From: Styela clava
Lineage: Eukaryota > Chordata > Ascidiacea > Stolidobranchia > Styelidae
Assembly (NCBI RefSeq): GCF_964204865.1
Contig: NC_135261.1
Location: forward strand, 8,494,001-8,558,000
Direction: 5' to 3'
Length of the DNA: 64,000 bases
This document shows, piece after piece, positions 18,701 to 41,493 of this stretch. The notes beneath the pieces are model-generated. The model worked only from the letters and a program-made list of their open reading frames with translations. It was not told the DNA's origin and searched no databases. Both the position numbers and the translations under genes were made by a program. Position 1 is the first letter of the stretch. Every line of letters begins with the position of its first letter.

Positions 18701-19560
18701 AATTTATGACAAACGCCTATAATTTACACAACTTTTGTTGACTCTACAATTTAACTGTCAGGCGTCTACGTACGTAATCGAATGTTTATTGTGTACTGGC
18801 TGGCCTTGGCAGTTCAACAAATACCCATATCAATATTTTTACTTGTTCTCTCGTCGAGTCTCATGTTACAGAAGGTAGAGAAATTAAATATATTGATACG
18901 CGGTAGGCGCTCAATAAAGAGGATAAACTATGTGAGACTTCGGCTAGAAAGAAATAGAAAAAAGAGAATTTGGAAACCTGGGATATCATACATCCTCTGG
19001 ATATAAATTAATTCAATTTAAGACATGTTAGTCAGTTTGTTGATTACGATTTACATGGGGGGGGGGGTCAAAAAATAATCAATAGTATAGAAATGTCCAA
19101 AAAGTAAATTTTTACTTCTTAAATTACATTTCACCTAAACTTTAAATGGGTGATTTTTATTTCTTTGTTTTTTTAAATTGTTTTATTTTCTAGTCTTTCA
19201 AACTTCGGTTCATCGATTGTTATTTTTAAGTTATCCATTTAAAAAAAGAGGAAGTTAGCATAATATATATAATATGACCGTATGAAGATTATATATGTTT
19301 TTGTAGTTAAAACATGCAATAGATAAGCTACTATTGTTGACTGTATTGGTGAACAAAAACGTTTAGTTTTACTTGACTTATTGTCAATCATATGATATTG
19401 AATTGTGGTAATTATGGAAGACATCGGCACGGAAATAGCACTTTTAATTATCGTGACTCATCAGTATTTCATCATCTTTCGCAATATTTCCGTAACATTA
19501 AACTGTTCCGAAGTATTTTTAAACTCATTATTATCTTTTAATCTAGCAATTTAAACTACA
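15791..19560. other. intergenic region upstream of the PKG gene
   Basis: No gene recognised. Open frames of 60-139 codons (for example 16460-16879) lack motifs and look like chance. Untranslated or alternative first exons of the kinase may lie here. A splice-acceptor-like ATCTAG at about 19541-19546 lies shortly before the kinase start. Confidence 0.45.
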
Positions 19561-19570
19561 ATGTATTTGA

Positions 19571-29071
<9,501 letters not shown>

Positions 29072-29390
29072 TTTAATTTTGCTTTCTGAGTTATGAAAAT
29101 TTGAGTTATGACATCGACATAGTCGATATATTCGATGTATTTAAGTGAATTATTAGGGCCAATTTTTTTATATCTACTGATCTATTACTTTTTATTTTGT
29201 ATTTATTTATACACGTTTTATAGGTGATATTTATAAGACTTTTTTAAACGTGTATTTATCTGGCTATATTTATGTCTTGGTCATAAAGTTGCTCACGAAA
29301 AATTGAAATCACTATTTAAAAAGATTAAGATGAACGATAACACCAGTTGAATTGTTAAAAAAGGTAGTTGCTGTTATAAAACCCTGAAAC

Positions 29391-29396
29391 AATAAA
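29391..29396 (+). promoter_or_regulatory. likely polyadenylation signal of PKG
   Basis: AATAAA 320 bp after the PKG stop codon. Further AATAAA words near 29977 and 29988 are alternatives. Confidence 0.5.
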
Positions 29397-30496
29397 ATCA
29401 CAGCCTCACAATATCAAATAGCTTTTTGTGGCATGGAAAAATAATGTTATCACCTCTATTTTCTCCCAGTTCCCTACGATGTTATTTCAGAAACATAGTA
29501 CTTGTTTTTATTTTTAGCAACAAGAATAATCAGTTCCAGAATGCCAAGGCTAATACAGGCTATTCATATTTTCACTAATTTTACACAAAAAAGCAGTGAG
29601 TTTACTGTTAATTCCTAACAATTACGCACATTTAGTTTAACTTATATTATATTTATAGAATCATCGTTCCGATTAGTCTTTTCGACTTATTTTGTTTTTC
29701 CTCATTTTCGTTTGGTTTCATTTGCTGCAGAGTAAATATATTCTTAGTTTATTATTATATAAAACTTTTGTGCAATATATTATAATTCATATTTTTGAAT
29801 AATATAGATGGATGGCGTGAAATTTAATCAAACAATTCCAACGTTGTTTTAGTTCTAATCTAGTTTGTAGTGTTTTTCAAATAATTTAATTAATAGCACG
29901 TGCTAATACGATAAATACAACAAATACAATACAAACCAAGTGGGCCAACCGGTTTTTTAATTTTACAGTACTCTGAATAAAGATGAAATAAAACTATAAA
30001 GGAATATTTTTTTCTAGTATATTTCAAATTTCGACCTAGTTCTATGAGGCTTGCTTGTGCGCATTTCGCGCCACCACGTGGAATGACGTATTTTGAACAA
30101 ATCTGTGCTCACCTACCGTCTGACCAGCACAGATGTGAATTGCTTAGTATAGTCCACTGCGGTTGGACATCTGACCTTTGTGTCCATGTATTCTATCATT
30201 GCTCTCATGTTTTAGAAACAGACGTTTTACTAAGCAGTTTTGATGATTGTATGATTTCCTGATATAAAGTTTATATTATAAACAATAAAAATTTTCAGCG
30301 CTAAAATATATTTTTGTCTAACTTGGTGCAACTAACGAGATTCTAGTATACTTTTTAGCTTTATATTACTGATATTTCTATTAATATAAATTCATCTGGG
30401 CGGCACTGAATCTTCGCAAACGCTTATACTATAAAAGCGAATATTATGAATACTAACAATTACAACAATTTGGATTTTGAGTAAAAAAAATTGGGG

Positions 30497-30597
30497 GCTC
30501 AAGAAGTATGCGCACCAAGATGTTGCACAGCTTTAACCCTAACCGGTACACACATACTGTGTTCAGGTTGTGCGCCATCTTGGTGCGCATACTTCAG
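30497..30597. mobile_element. hairpin MITE (GTATGCGCACCAAGATG arms)
   Basis: Left arm AGTATGCGCACCAAGATG and right arm CATCTTGGTGCGCATACT are perfect inverted repeats; the loop is about 45 bp. Same family as 27628-27736. Confidence 0.8.
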
Positions 30598-31435
30598 AAG
30601 GTCAAAAAATTGTACGTACTACTATACATGAGTATAAGTACAAAAGTATTTATCATCATTTATCATGCAGATTTATCGGTAATAATATTGAAAGATGCAT
30701 ACTGCCATGCTGTGATTCGGTCGGCGAACAAACATTTTATTGGAATTAGTATGCGCAAGCAATTCAGAGAAAATTCCAATCAACATAAATGCAATAGCTT
30801 TCATGGTTGATGAAACACGGTGCAATACAGTACAATTTAATTATCGCTGGAGGGCCTGCGAGGTGTATACGTCATAAGTCGAGGAGCAAGTTAATCGCCA
30901 ACGCAGAATTTGCGTGGATGTTCTGATTTCAGTTATTATGAAGCCGAGGATAAGAGAAAGGCGTTTAAAATGTATCATCTGATAAAGTTTTTTAATAATG
31001 AATGCTGGGACGTGAATATTTTCGATAAAATCGGTGTTACGACTTGCAGCTGTCACTAATCATTTAAATTATTTGTGAAAAAAAACAGCCAGTCGATATT
31101 TTCAGTGTTAATTATGTTACTTTTTCGAAATATGATTATTATGGGCTTAAAATAGATATTTGATTTTAGATTTCCACGTTTTACAGATGAACACAATAGA
31201 ATACTGTAATTGTGTAGCACAATAGAATAGCGTGTCTTCAGTCATCAATATAATTAGCTTCATTTATCCGTTTATTTAGTGGTACCATATATGGCAGTGA
31301 ATAGATTTTTATTGGGATGGAAATAAGGAAAAGTGTATTACGTCAACGTATTAATCCTAATCTCTAACATAATATACATCTAGAAACTCTTTATTGAAGA
31401 TAATTTAGGGCAACTCATACATAAACAAGAAAGAA

Positions 31436-34400
31436 ATGCGTATGAAGGCAGTGATACTCCTTGGTGGACCCCAGAAAGGTATGACACTCTGTAATTTAGA
31501 TCACACCGGACTGAAAGGCGATAATTTCTAGTAAACTTCCTTTTATTATATATGAAGAATATTTCAATTAATTTTACATTAAAAAAAGAATTTCATAACT
31601 GGGGTGCACATAGAAGATATTAACGAACTTTCCTCATCTATTCGGTGATAAATGATTTAGATGAAACATTATACCTTGCCCACTTTTGTATTGTTATCTG
31701 GTTTTATTAAGAAATTGTAGTGAATATTGGCCAGAACATTTCGCTTATCATGTTCAGATAGATAACTCTCCGTCATATTGAAAATTCCACATCATGCCAT
31801 AGTTAGTTTATGGTGAATTTTCTATTCACTGTCAAGCACGTACGATATATGATGCGCGTTGAACGTATATAGATCCATTGTGCTGAGGAAATGATATTCG
31901 TGTTATGATCACTTCTAGGACGTGTCGCCTGCGGCAATTTACTACGTATTGATTGTGCCGTTGCGATCTACGTATTCACTTCTGAGAAGATAAATAGATT
32001 TTTTTCTCGATTTATATCGCAGTAGTTGCCTTTTAAATTGCAACCAAAATGCCTAGAAGTCATTGACGATTAAACAAAGTTGCACAGAGCAATTCATACG
32101 GCAGTTATGTGACTCTTCTGTAATATCATCTTTTGTTCAACAACTGGGGTTTAAATTATTAAATTTGATGAACGTTGCAATGAATCACGTCAAACTCAAC
32201 TCCTAAATAGGAATATAAAATTTTGTCAAATATGTCAAGATGTACAGTTACGAAAAAATGTATATACACAGACATTGTATTATGGGGAATATGGTCGCAT
32301 TTGAATATTTGTTCATTTACTCAAATTTGTTCTCACATTATTTTCAGGTACTCGCTTCAGACCTTTGAGTCTTGACGTTCCAAAACCACTGTTTCCGATT
32401 GCCGGTTTTCCAATGGTGCATCATCATATTGAAGCGTGTGCAAAGGTTAGTATAGATGTAATCATGACTTACATATTTCAACAACCAAACGTAATTATTT
32501 CGCGAATAAGACTCAGAATCATTTCAATTAGGATAAGATAAGATCATGAAGTCATATTTTGAATAAAATCTTGGAGCTGAATATAAGTATACATAGTAGC
32601 AAATTTCAGGAATATGTACGGGCGATGACTGTAAAACTCGTGGAAATAATTGAGTGGAGAAACACACTTCTTTGTGAGATACATTTTATTTAGGAACCTA
32701 TTTTCAGATCTTTGTATGAGACAATGCTTATTATATACATGAACTGCGTGAAGCTTCAAATATATTTTGGGGCTCAAATTTTGAGTGCAAACACCAAAAA
32801 TATTCAAATCTACTGAATTCTCATTTAGCTCGAAGAGATCGAGGAAATCCTCTTAGTTGGCTTTTATCAACCATCAGACGCTCTGAATCGATTTATTAGG
32901 AGACAACGTCAAATCATTGGGAAACCAATCAGGTGAGAATCGGAGAAACGCAGATTGAATAGTTGTGAATGTGTTTGTTCGATGCAGTGGTCATTGAACT
33001 TAGTGAGCACTAGAGGTTCTAGTCAACGGTGCAATCAACCAAGTCTGGTTACGCAATTGTATACAACCTGGCACAAATTGTAAAATTCAAAACCTAATAA
33101 AATCAAGTTTGCACCTTAAATGTGCCAGATTGAGAGACATAAAATATAGGTTCATACCTCTTGAATGTTTATTATTGTTTTCGCAGAGCAGCGTAAGCTA
33201 TGTTAAACCACACTTGTATGATACTACTACTAAATGATAGCCATAACATGTGCTTTACAATCTAAATTAGTATAAAAAAAAAACTACCTGAATAACTAAA
33301 AACAATATTTTTTCAGTTATCTTCAAGAGTATACAATGCTTGGAACTGCTGGCTGTTTATATCATTTTCGTGACGTCATAACAAGTGGCGATCCCGATGC
33401 ATTCTTTGTATTGTACAGCGATGTTTTTTGTGAATTTCCCCTGCGTGAAATACTGGATTTCAGAGCCAAATTCATGCAATTCATTATGATGACAGTCGAA
33501 GTGAGTACCTAGGTAAAAATACGTAGCATCAATATGTTACGCTTACGCTACGTACTACTTACTACTAATTTCATGTCATTGAAGAGCTGTAAAGACAATA
33601 GTAGTTTTCTTTTGTAAATTGATGTCTGCTTATACTTTACTACATGGTTTCATATTCGAATCATGTATCTAGTACTATATACAACCTTGTTCATTCGCAT
33701 TGGGGATGCTTGTGATCTCGATTTTGGCAATGGCGTGAATTGGGGTCGCATATCACAAATAAAATACGTTTTTCGCAAACCTGGTACCTCGACGAATATG
33801 TGACTATTTCTGGAGCAATCACGACACTCTATAAGATACATGTAGAGTCTACATACATTGTAGACCAGTGGTTCTCAACCTTTTTTTCGTGGCCCACTCT
33901 TGTTGCACAAAAAAATTGGTGGCCCATTAACTTTCCCATGCAAGGGAAAAACCAAAAATTCATTTCGAAACGATGGACACTTCCACTTTAATAATTAAAA
34001 TGAGAATTACCATCATCATTCATTGATACATTGATACAAAATTAAACTAATTTATCAATAAATCTAGCAGTTTTCAATATGTTCGTGGCCCACCTAAAAA
34101 TGTTTCTGTGGCCCAGAAGTGGGCCATGGCCCACTGGTTGAGTACCAGTGTTGTGGACGTTTCAAAAAAAAAAAATTTTTTGAAACTTGAGAGAATGTCG
34201 ATTAGCGAAGTAACAAATTTGAAACGAAGTACTTTTTCTGATTTTTCGGTGCCTTATATATTATATTATAAATTTGTACACAATTTCAGGTTCCCAGAGA
34301 GCAAAGCAAGTATTATGGATGTGCTGGAATTGATCACAAAACTAATGAAGTTGTTCATTATATAGACAAGCCAGAAACATTTGTTAGTAGGGATATAAAT

Positions 34401-37400
34401 GCTGGTGTATATTTCTTTACAATGGAAATTTTCAGCGATATTGGCGCACTTTTCCAAAAACGTCATCGTCCAAGTTTTGCCGAGTAAGTATCTTATGTAC
34501 AATTTTATGAAAACTTAGTTTTAAATGCTGGTGTAGAAATATTTACTTTGATACAAAGTAGCAAATACATTGATCGTGCGTGATCGATCAAGGCTGCAAT
34601 TGTAAGAAGCCAGCGTTGATATTACTGATAAATCCGATGATAATTTTCAAATTCCAAAAGTTTGACGTATTATGCCCCAGCAATCGAACACAAAATTTAA
34701 TTCAAAAAAATCATATTTTAGACCAATAGCGCGTCAAATCAACTTGCTCGACATAGAGGACAGCAAAGAAACAGTTTTTGACAATTACTCACCTCTGCAA
34801 CAAACTCTCGGCCGGATATTCTTTGAGAAAGATGTTTTCCCTATTTTAGCTACAAGAGGAAAGTTGTTTGCTTACAAATGTGACCGGTTTTGGATGAGCA
34901 TCAAGTCTGCAGGGTAAGTGCATTTATATTTTAAATATTCCAGCTAAAGGCTTGTTAAAAACTCGAATTTTATCCTACACAAAATCAGGCCTACTCAATG
35001 GAATCAATGTAAATGATAGCGCCCTGGTAACATGACAGCTGGATCTATCATGTCAGAAGCAAAAATTCAAATACAGTACAATAATACAACTAGAATTCGG
35101 TTGGAAACCGAAGACTTATCGATCGAAGGTTAGGGGATCCCCCAAAACAGTGGAGTTACTCCATAGTGACACCGTGTGTCCCATCACTAATTAATTAATA
35201 ACTCGCTAATTATACGACATAATCTATCTAAAATCAATAGGCTTCTCTACCGAACTATGATAAATGCACATGCAAAATTTGGAGCATATTCAACCTTGCT
35301 TTCGTGAGATATCGCGTGTATCTAACAAACAAACAAACAAACAGACAAATACCTATCAACATACTTACCGATCTTAAGATCGATAAGTAATAAAGTACAA
35401 TAATTTGTCATTCAAGAACCTATATCAACCATGCATACAAGCCACGTGATGTGAATGATTATTAGTTTCGTAATCTAGTAGAAATAACCTGCAAGGATTC
35501 TAGTTTACATACAAGTTGTTATAAACCACATGACTTTCGCTTTTAATAAAATGGGTTTTATAGAGGCAAGAACACGACTGAAAACAGTTTTTCATTTGTC
35601 ATCAAATCTAACAATTTCAAATCTGTTAACAGATCTGCATTGTACGCAAACCGTGCAATATTAGAAACATATAAGAAAACTCATCCTGATCGTCTCACAG
35701 ATCATCCAGGTTGCATTGGAACAGTGTCCATACATAGAACTGCTGAAGTTGACGCAACAGCTGTGGTAAGCCATTTGTATTCTATAATAGTTGACCATTG
35801 CCATAACTGGGCACTTCCAACGGGAGTTTATGAATAGTTATAATATAGTTATGGTATAAATAGCTTAGAATAAGGTTGATATATAAATCGCGATATTCTA
35901 TGCATTGATTAGAGATAATCGCATTTTTTGTACCAATGTAAATGAGTTTCAATAATTTTGCTACGAAACCTTCCATTTTGTGCTCAATTTCAACTGTTTG
36001 AAAATTTTTGTTATTAATTACCATTTCTTTTATCTTTGTACATGGCAAAACTAAATGAAAATACGAAAATATTGTAACGATTATCTGAAATATGTTGAGT
36101 GTGGCCAGTTTGAATTACCGGGTGTTTGGAGAGGAATTAAAACTGTGTTCTCGTTAGGATAGCGGTTCCCAAACTTTTTGTTCGTGCGGCGCCAAATTAT
36201 CAGGGAAAAAACTCACGGCGCACGTACACGAAAAAAAAATGCTATCTCCAAATAAAACTCAATTTTGTGTTCGTTTATGTGTACTTCCCTTTTGAAATTT
36301 GCAAACATGAGGACCCAAGGAATAAATCTCTGTCTGATTTTACCTTCGAAATGCTAAAAAATCACTCACGTTCGCTAAACTCGGTTCAGCAGATAAATAA
36401 ACCGCAGCTCACAAAATTGCACCAAGTAGTGTCTACCTCTATGGCTACGTAACAATAGAGACAGACACTACGTAACAGATAGTAAACGACATATAAAGGG
36501 GAAATGAATTTATTGATTCATCTCGTACACATTATTTAAAATGAGAAACAATAAAACATTCATAACAAGTACACTATGTAAAATGTTCAATCCTATAAAT
36601 ATGTTCAGCCCTGTTAATTATGTTAATTTTTGCGGCGCACTTAGCAACTCGTCGGGGCCCACCCATTGGGAACCGCTGCGTTAGGATGTTCAAAATACAC
36701 TTTGCGCCACAGCGATTAGTAGAATGTGAAGAGATAAAAGTGTTGTATAGACCTCGCTTACGCATTATAATCCGATGTGCACATTATTAAGCATGGTAGG
36801 TGGGAGCACAACATCAATATAATAAGTAAATTGGTTTATTTTATTTATTAGCTTGGGCCTTACGTAACAATTGGCGCAGGAGTTGTCGTTGGACCTGGCG
36901 TAAGAGTAAAAAATTCTATCGTGTTGGAAGGAGCTACACTCAAAGTAAGTTGAACAAATTTTAGTATTATTTGTGTGTTATAGAAAAATATAAAAAAAAT
37001 TGAATCGTATAAAAGTTTTTATCTTTACTCATTTTTGGTTACAAATACTGAAATTTTCAAATTTTTTGGTTTTTGGCATAAGATTATAAAAATTGCATGT
37101 GTTTCAAACAAATACCGCTGCTTATAGTTAATTTGTGTAATAACTTGTTTTCCAAAAATACAACTCTAAGAACTGGTTTGTCAAGCAAAAAGAACAATTT
37201 CTATTACTATATTAGAATCATAGGATATGCACTTAGATATTTTATAGATACACTATAATATAAGTAAATACTATATTTAAAAATTCCTAATACATATTTA
37301 TATATCTGTTTTAGTGGAAAGCATGACTAATTATTTTAAAGCATTGAATAGTGATATGTAGCCGCAACTTTAAATGTTCTTATTTATTTTAGGACCATTG

Positions 37401-38259
37401 TTGCATCTTAAATAGCATTATTGGCTGGCATTCTGTAGTTGGTGAGTGGGCGAGAGTAGAAGGAACTCCAACGGAGCTTGATCCGAACGCACCACATGCT
37501 ACCACTGATAATTTCTATCTTTTTGATGAAGACGGGAGACTTCGACCTTCAATCACTATCTTAGGTATTGTTTATGATATCTTCATAATACATTACAAAC
37601 TACTATTGAATTTTATAATCAAGTACATTGCGATTTCCCCTCCCTCAAAAGAAATCCAAGTTAGCAACTTTGATTATTCCGTTTTAAACAGTCATGCAAT
37701 AAACCAGAACATAATATGAGTTTTGAAATATATGTGGCATTTTACACATGAGAACATTTACATGAATTTATATATACTCATGATCTTGACAATCCCCATA
37801 CAAGCATATACTAAATCTCAAAGATTTACAAAAAGAACGGGTGGTATCTTACCTAAAAGTATAGTCTTTACCCAGCGATTTTCAACCTGAAAAGAATTCC
37901 TAATTGAATAAATCACTTTTCAATCAGCTTACATCATCATATAGGGCGTAGGAATTTTCAGAAACAACGAAGAAAATAGCGAAAAACTTAGAACCATTGG
38001 TATTCTCAATTTATTATTATAAGTGGTACTGGGCAATTAGTCGACATATTCTAAGTTTTTACAATGAACATACATAAACCTTTATACCCTATAGCACTAG
38101 CACATCGAGGCCTACTTACTCAAATATGAGCTGAATGACTAAAGATCTTTTTGTGCAGGTCGCGACGTTATCATTCCTCCAGAGGTTGTCATCCGTAACT
38201 CAATAGTAATGCCGAACAAAGATCTTTCCCGTGGATTCAAAAACCAGATTCTACTGTGA
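31436..38259 (+). CDS. GMPPA: mannose-1-phosphate guanylyltransferase alpha (GMPPA), 10 exons
   Basis: Regulatory subunit of cytosolic GDP-mannose pyrophosphorylase. In animals it pairs with catalytic GMPPB and mediates feedback by GDP-mannose, the donor for glycosylation. Exons: 31436-31478, 32348-32445, 32829-32932, 33317-33500, 34290-34483, 34722-34913, 35633-35765, 36852-36944, 37393-37564, 38159-38259; all in phase, 437 codons (435 if the in-frame ATG at 31442 is used; human is 420). The N-terminal signature is [18 protein letters not shown]; the two-residue QK insertion is typical of the alpha, not the catalytic beta, subunit. The nucleotidyltransferase domain continues with [17 protein letters not shown] and [12 protein letters not shown]. 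The C-terminal left-handed beta helix shows hexapeptide repeats ([25 protein letters not shown]) and ends KNQILL, matching vertebrate NQIIL. The usual GTGGGLYHF is GTAGCLYHF here. Introns carry several hAT-type elements. A broken partial copy lies at 56273-58130. Confidence 0.95.
33866..34150. mobile_element. hAT-type MITE in GMPPA intron 4
   Basis: 285 bp. Terminal inverted repeats CAGTGGTTCTCAACC and, at the other end, GGTTGAGTACCAGTG. Flanked by 8-bp duplications TTGTAGAC (33858-33865) and TTGTGGAC (34151-34158). Subterminal GTGGCCCAC repeats. No transposase. Confidence 0.85.
35113..35389 (-). mobile_element. ACTTATCGATC-ended repeat with (GTTT/GTCT)n core
   Basis: Inverted ends ACTTATCGATC and GATCGATAAGT. 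Inside are a tetranucleotide run and the conserved GCGATATCTCACGAAAGC and GTATAATTAGCGAGTTA. The same element is found on the plus strand at 41056-41358 and 56685-57005. Confidence 0.75.
36161..36679. mobile_element. hAT-type MITE in GMPPA intron 7
   Basis: 519 bp. Ends AGCGGTTCCCAAAC and TTGGGAACCGCTGC. Perfect 8-bp target duplication GTTAGGAT (36153-36160 and 36680-36687). The duplicated GMPPA piece lacks it at the matching place (about 57858). Relatives: 42564-43035, 53085-53310, 63370-63842. Confidence 0.85.
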
Positions 38260-38381
38260 ATTGATTCTTCTCTCATCTTATAAGCTTGTGTACTCGTATA
38301 CTTGATTTTTTGTATTTATTGGGATAATATATATGTGCATTGACTTACATTTGTTTGGAAAAGCATTTTGGTATACACCAT

Positions 38382-38387
38382 AATAAA
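38382..38387 (+). promoter_or_regulatory. likely polyadenylation signal of GMPPA
   Basis: AATAAA 123 bp behind the GMPPA stop codon. Confidence 0.6.
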
Positions 38388-38459
38388 CTACACCGTTCAA
38401 TGTTTGAATGCTAATTTTATTTATGATTGCGAGGGTTTAAAATTAGGTTAATTTGAATT

Positions 38460-40620
38460 GAGTTCAATTTGCTGTTAGAATGAATACATTTTTTGCAAAA
38501 GGTCAACGATGGGTTAAGTGAAATCCCAGTCCAACTTCATCAGACGAATTTTGATTTTTGCAAACAGCGATTAATCGATTTACTTTGATTCGATTGTAAT
38601 ACGATTGTTTGGACGTAGGGTGAAATTCAGCAAAATCGCAAAAACTTGTGTTGCCAAATAGCCAAATGTTGAAACCACTAAAAGTGGACAATGACACCTT
38701 GTGGCATAGGAAATGCTTGATAAGATGCTCTTTAATCGAATTCTTCGTTGTGATATCACACGAATATATATGATAAAAGACGGAGCTGTGGAAACACAAA
38801 TACCGCAGTAATAAATGCGGACACATATTAGCCTGTACATTCTAATTCAGGTCTTACAGTTTTTTCAAAACCAAGCATAAATATAACGTAAGTTGTGTAA
38901 TACCTTTTAAGCCAAACTCAAACAAAGAGCAAAATATGCATGAAATAAATCAAACTGATGCTGCTACACAGTTAATTCGTCAATTAAAAAGTATCCATGC
39001 TATTGTTCAATGATGACTAACGGTATCTAGTAATAAAAAGGTATGTGGTAGAAATATTTTCCGCTGCGCAATCCTTTGGTATATGCTCTTGTTGATTCCG
39101 CCACGGCTAAGCAGACAAGGAGACACGTAGGTAGTCATAACATCAGGTTGCAGAAAATAGTTGCAAAATGTTCCGTACTGTTCAAAATAAAATATTTTCC
39201 GTTGGTCTTCCTGCGGTGTATGCTACATAACATTGACTTGAAAATGCTGACATATAGACTACAGCTTTATTGTACCACGAGATTAATCATTTTTATCGAT
39301 ATGATATCGTGTGATATATAAGTTTAAAGTATTCGGCATGGCAGTGTCGACATCATCTCTTGTAGATTTCGTCACGGCTAAGCAGACACGCAGATAGCTA
39401 TAACATCAAGTTGCAAAATGTTCCTACTTATATATTGATAGTTGGTAATAGAGTTGGCATAGTTGAAAGTTTATATTTTAAAGTCGATAAGATGACAGAC
39501 ATTCCTTGCAGTGATTTTTGCAATTATGATGCTATACCAAGTATATACCTAATGTTTTTCAGTCGAGTACATCCCGGCAATTAAGCGTCAATCGTTTCCT
39601 AGCTAGCATAAATCATGCTGTAATGTTGCTACAATCCTTTTGCATGAAACGTTACGATTCATCTTGAAGCGAATTCTAGCGTAAATATGCTTAAAGAGTT
39701 TTTGATTCATAAAAATTCGTTTATTGTTTGTAATAGAAAGTAATAGAGGATTAATTTATTTCAGATACAACAAAAAAATAAAAGTGGAAAGGTATATATA
39801 ACATTACTTAACTCGCACGTTTTGGGCCCGTTTGAACTAGAAACGGTTCATTTTTAAAATTCCCCAAATTTAATATAAATAAATGTTGGAGATAAAATAT
39901 TCGCATGCCTTAGGTCATACAGTAGATTTGCTGTCAAAACATCTAATGAAACGTATGATATTTAAAGTCTATAGACTATAGTAAGTAATTATGTAGCTAA
40001 AGCTATAGGTGTATATACATAGTATCTTGTTATCGCTAAACTTTTTTACAAAACAATAACTTCCCCTATCCAAAATCAATACCAAACCATTGGATTTTAT
40101 TATGCGGGTTTATTGGAAAGGCAATGAATAAGAACATATTAGTTTTGGAAAAATATAGGACAGTAATTGAGTAGCCTTAGAAATTGAAGTACTTGAATTT
40201 GCACAAGAAATACTGGTGTTGAGGTAAATAGCAAGATTTGAGCCGATAGTTTCGTACAAGGTTTACAGGACGATTTGAGAGTAGGCATGAGCTATGTATG
40301 TATGAGAGGTAACACGGAATGAAATTGCCAATTCTGATCTTCTGATCAATTTTACCGAAATTATATTCTATTAACTTTTTGTATGACGCAATCTACGGTA
40401 TAACTATCTATTATATATCTAATTAAATTCACAACTTTTTGTGCAACCTCCCAATAGAGACTATTTACGTTTTCTATAGTCCTATTGTTGACTGAATTAT
40501 TTCCAACGGCATATATTTCTCTCAATTTTTTGAGAGTGTCTCTAAAAGCAGACCTCAACTCTTAACTGCTGTTTAACGGTCCAACAGCAAGTATCCATGG
40601 TATTTCTGATTCACAAAAAG
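38460..40620. other. spacer between GMPPA and the first SLC2-like gene, partly duplicated
   Basis: 38490-38810 resembles 47090-47480 (shared CTTCATCAGACGA, CAAACAGCGATTA, AATGACACCTTGTGGCAT). 40370-40620 resembles 47760-48080 (CAACCTCCCAATAGAGAC). Both stretches belong to the segmental duplication. The part between 38.9 and 40.3 kb has no partner downstream. Within it, 39085-39175 and about 39365-39422 are diverged direct copies (CACGGCTAAGCAGACA). No gene seen. Confidence 0.6.
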
Positions 40621-41142
40621 CAGCCTCAAGGGAACATGAATTCTAATGTAAGCATTCAAAGCCCAGGTCAACTTTGTCCATTCTTATATTTAACGTGATT
40701 TGTTGATTCATTTAACTACATTCTAGCGACTAGTGCGGCACCGTGGTATAATGGAATTTCAATTTTGAGATGAATCTTGTTAAAAGTTAAAACTTATTAT
40801 TACTTATCGATCTTTACCGGTAAGAATGTTGATAGGTATTTCTCTGTTTGTTTGTCTGTTTGTTTGTTAGATACACGCGATCAGCCTCAAGGGAACATGA
40901 ATTCTAATGTAAGCATTCAAAGCCCAGGTCAACTTTGTCCATTCTTATATTTAACGTGATTTGTTGATTCATTTAACTACATTCTAGCGACTAGTGCGGC
41001 ACCGTGGTATAATGGAATTTCAATTTTGAGATGAATCTTGTTAAAAGTTAAAACTTATTATTACTTATCGATCTTTACCGGTAAGAATGTTGATAGGTAT
41101 TTCTCTGTTTGTTTGTCTGTTTGTTTGTTAGATACACGCGAT
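40621..41142. repeat. perfect 261-bp tandem duplication
   Basis: 40621-40881 and 40882-41142 read the same base for base as far as I compared. Each contains the 5' part of the ACTTATCGATC repeat. Either very recent or an assembly effect. Confidence 0.85.
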
Positions 41143-41358
41143 ATCTCACGAAAGCAGGTTGAATCTGCTCCAAATTTTGCATGTGCATTCATCATATCTC
41201 GGACCAGAAGCCTATTGATTTTGGATGAATTATGTCGTATAATTAGCGAGTTATTGATTAATTAGTGAAGGGACACGTGGTGTTACTGTGGAGTAAGAGT
41301 GAATAATTTGAAACCGCAGTTTCTGTATTGGGATCCCCTAACTTTCGATCGATAAGTC
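41056..41358 (+). mobile_element. ACTTATCGATC-ended repeat, complete copy
   Basis: Begins in the second tandem copy with TTACTTATCGATC and ends GATCGATAAGTC. The truncated first copy starts at about 40795. Confidence 0.7.
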
Positions 41359-41493
41359 TTTGGTCTCCGACTGATATTCTCGTGTTTGTTTGTTATTGCC
41401 TGAAGTTTGTTTTCTTTACGTCCTGAATGCTTGGAAATTTTAAATACAGGTTTCAATAAATTAACAGTGAATTTTTCATGCACTGTGCAAAAA

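Larger units (their letters stand above)
29072..31435. other. intergenic region between PKG and GMPPA
   Basis: PKG 3' UTR and AT-rich spacer. The part at about 30080-30230 resembles part of PKG intron 2 (about 22490-22540), so it is probably an interspersed repeat. No additional gene recognised. Confidence 0.5.

Noticed and set aside
30044-30262. 72-codon frame behind PKG
   Set aside because: Part of the stretch resembles sequence in PKG intron 2, so it is probably an interspersed repeat; no motif.
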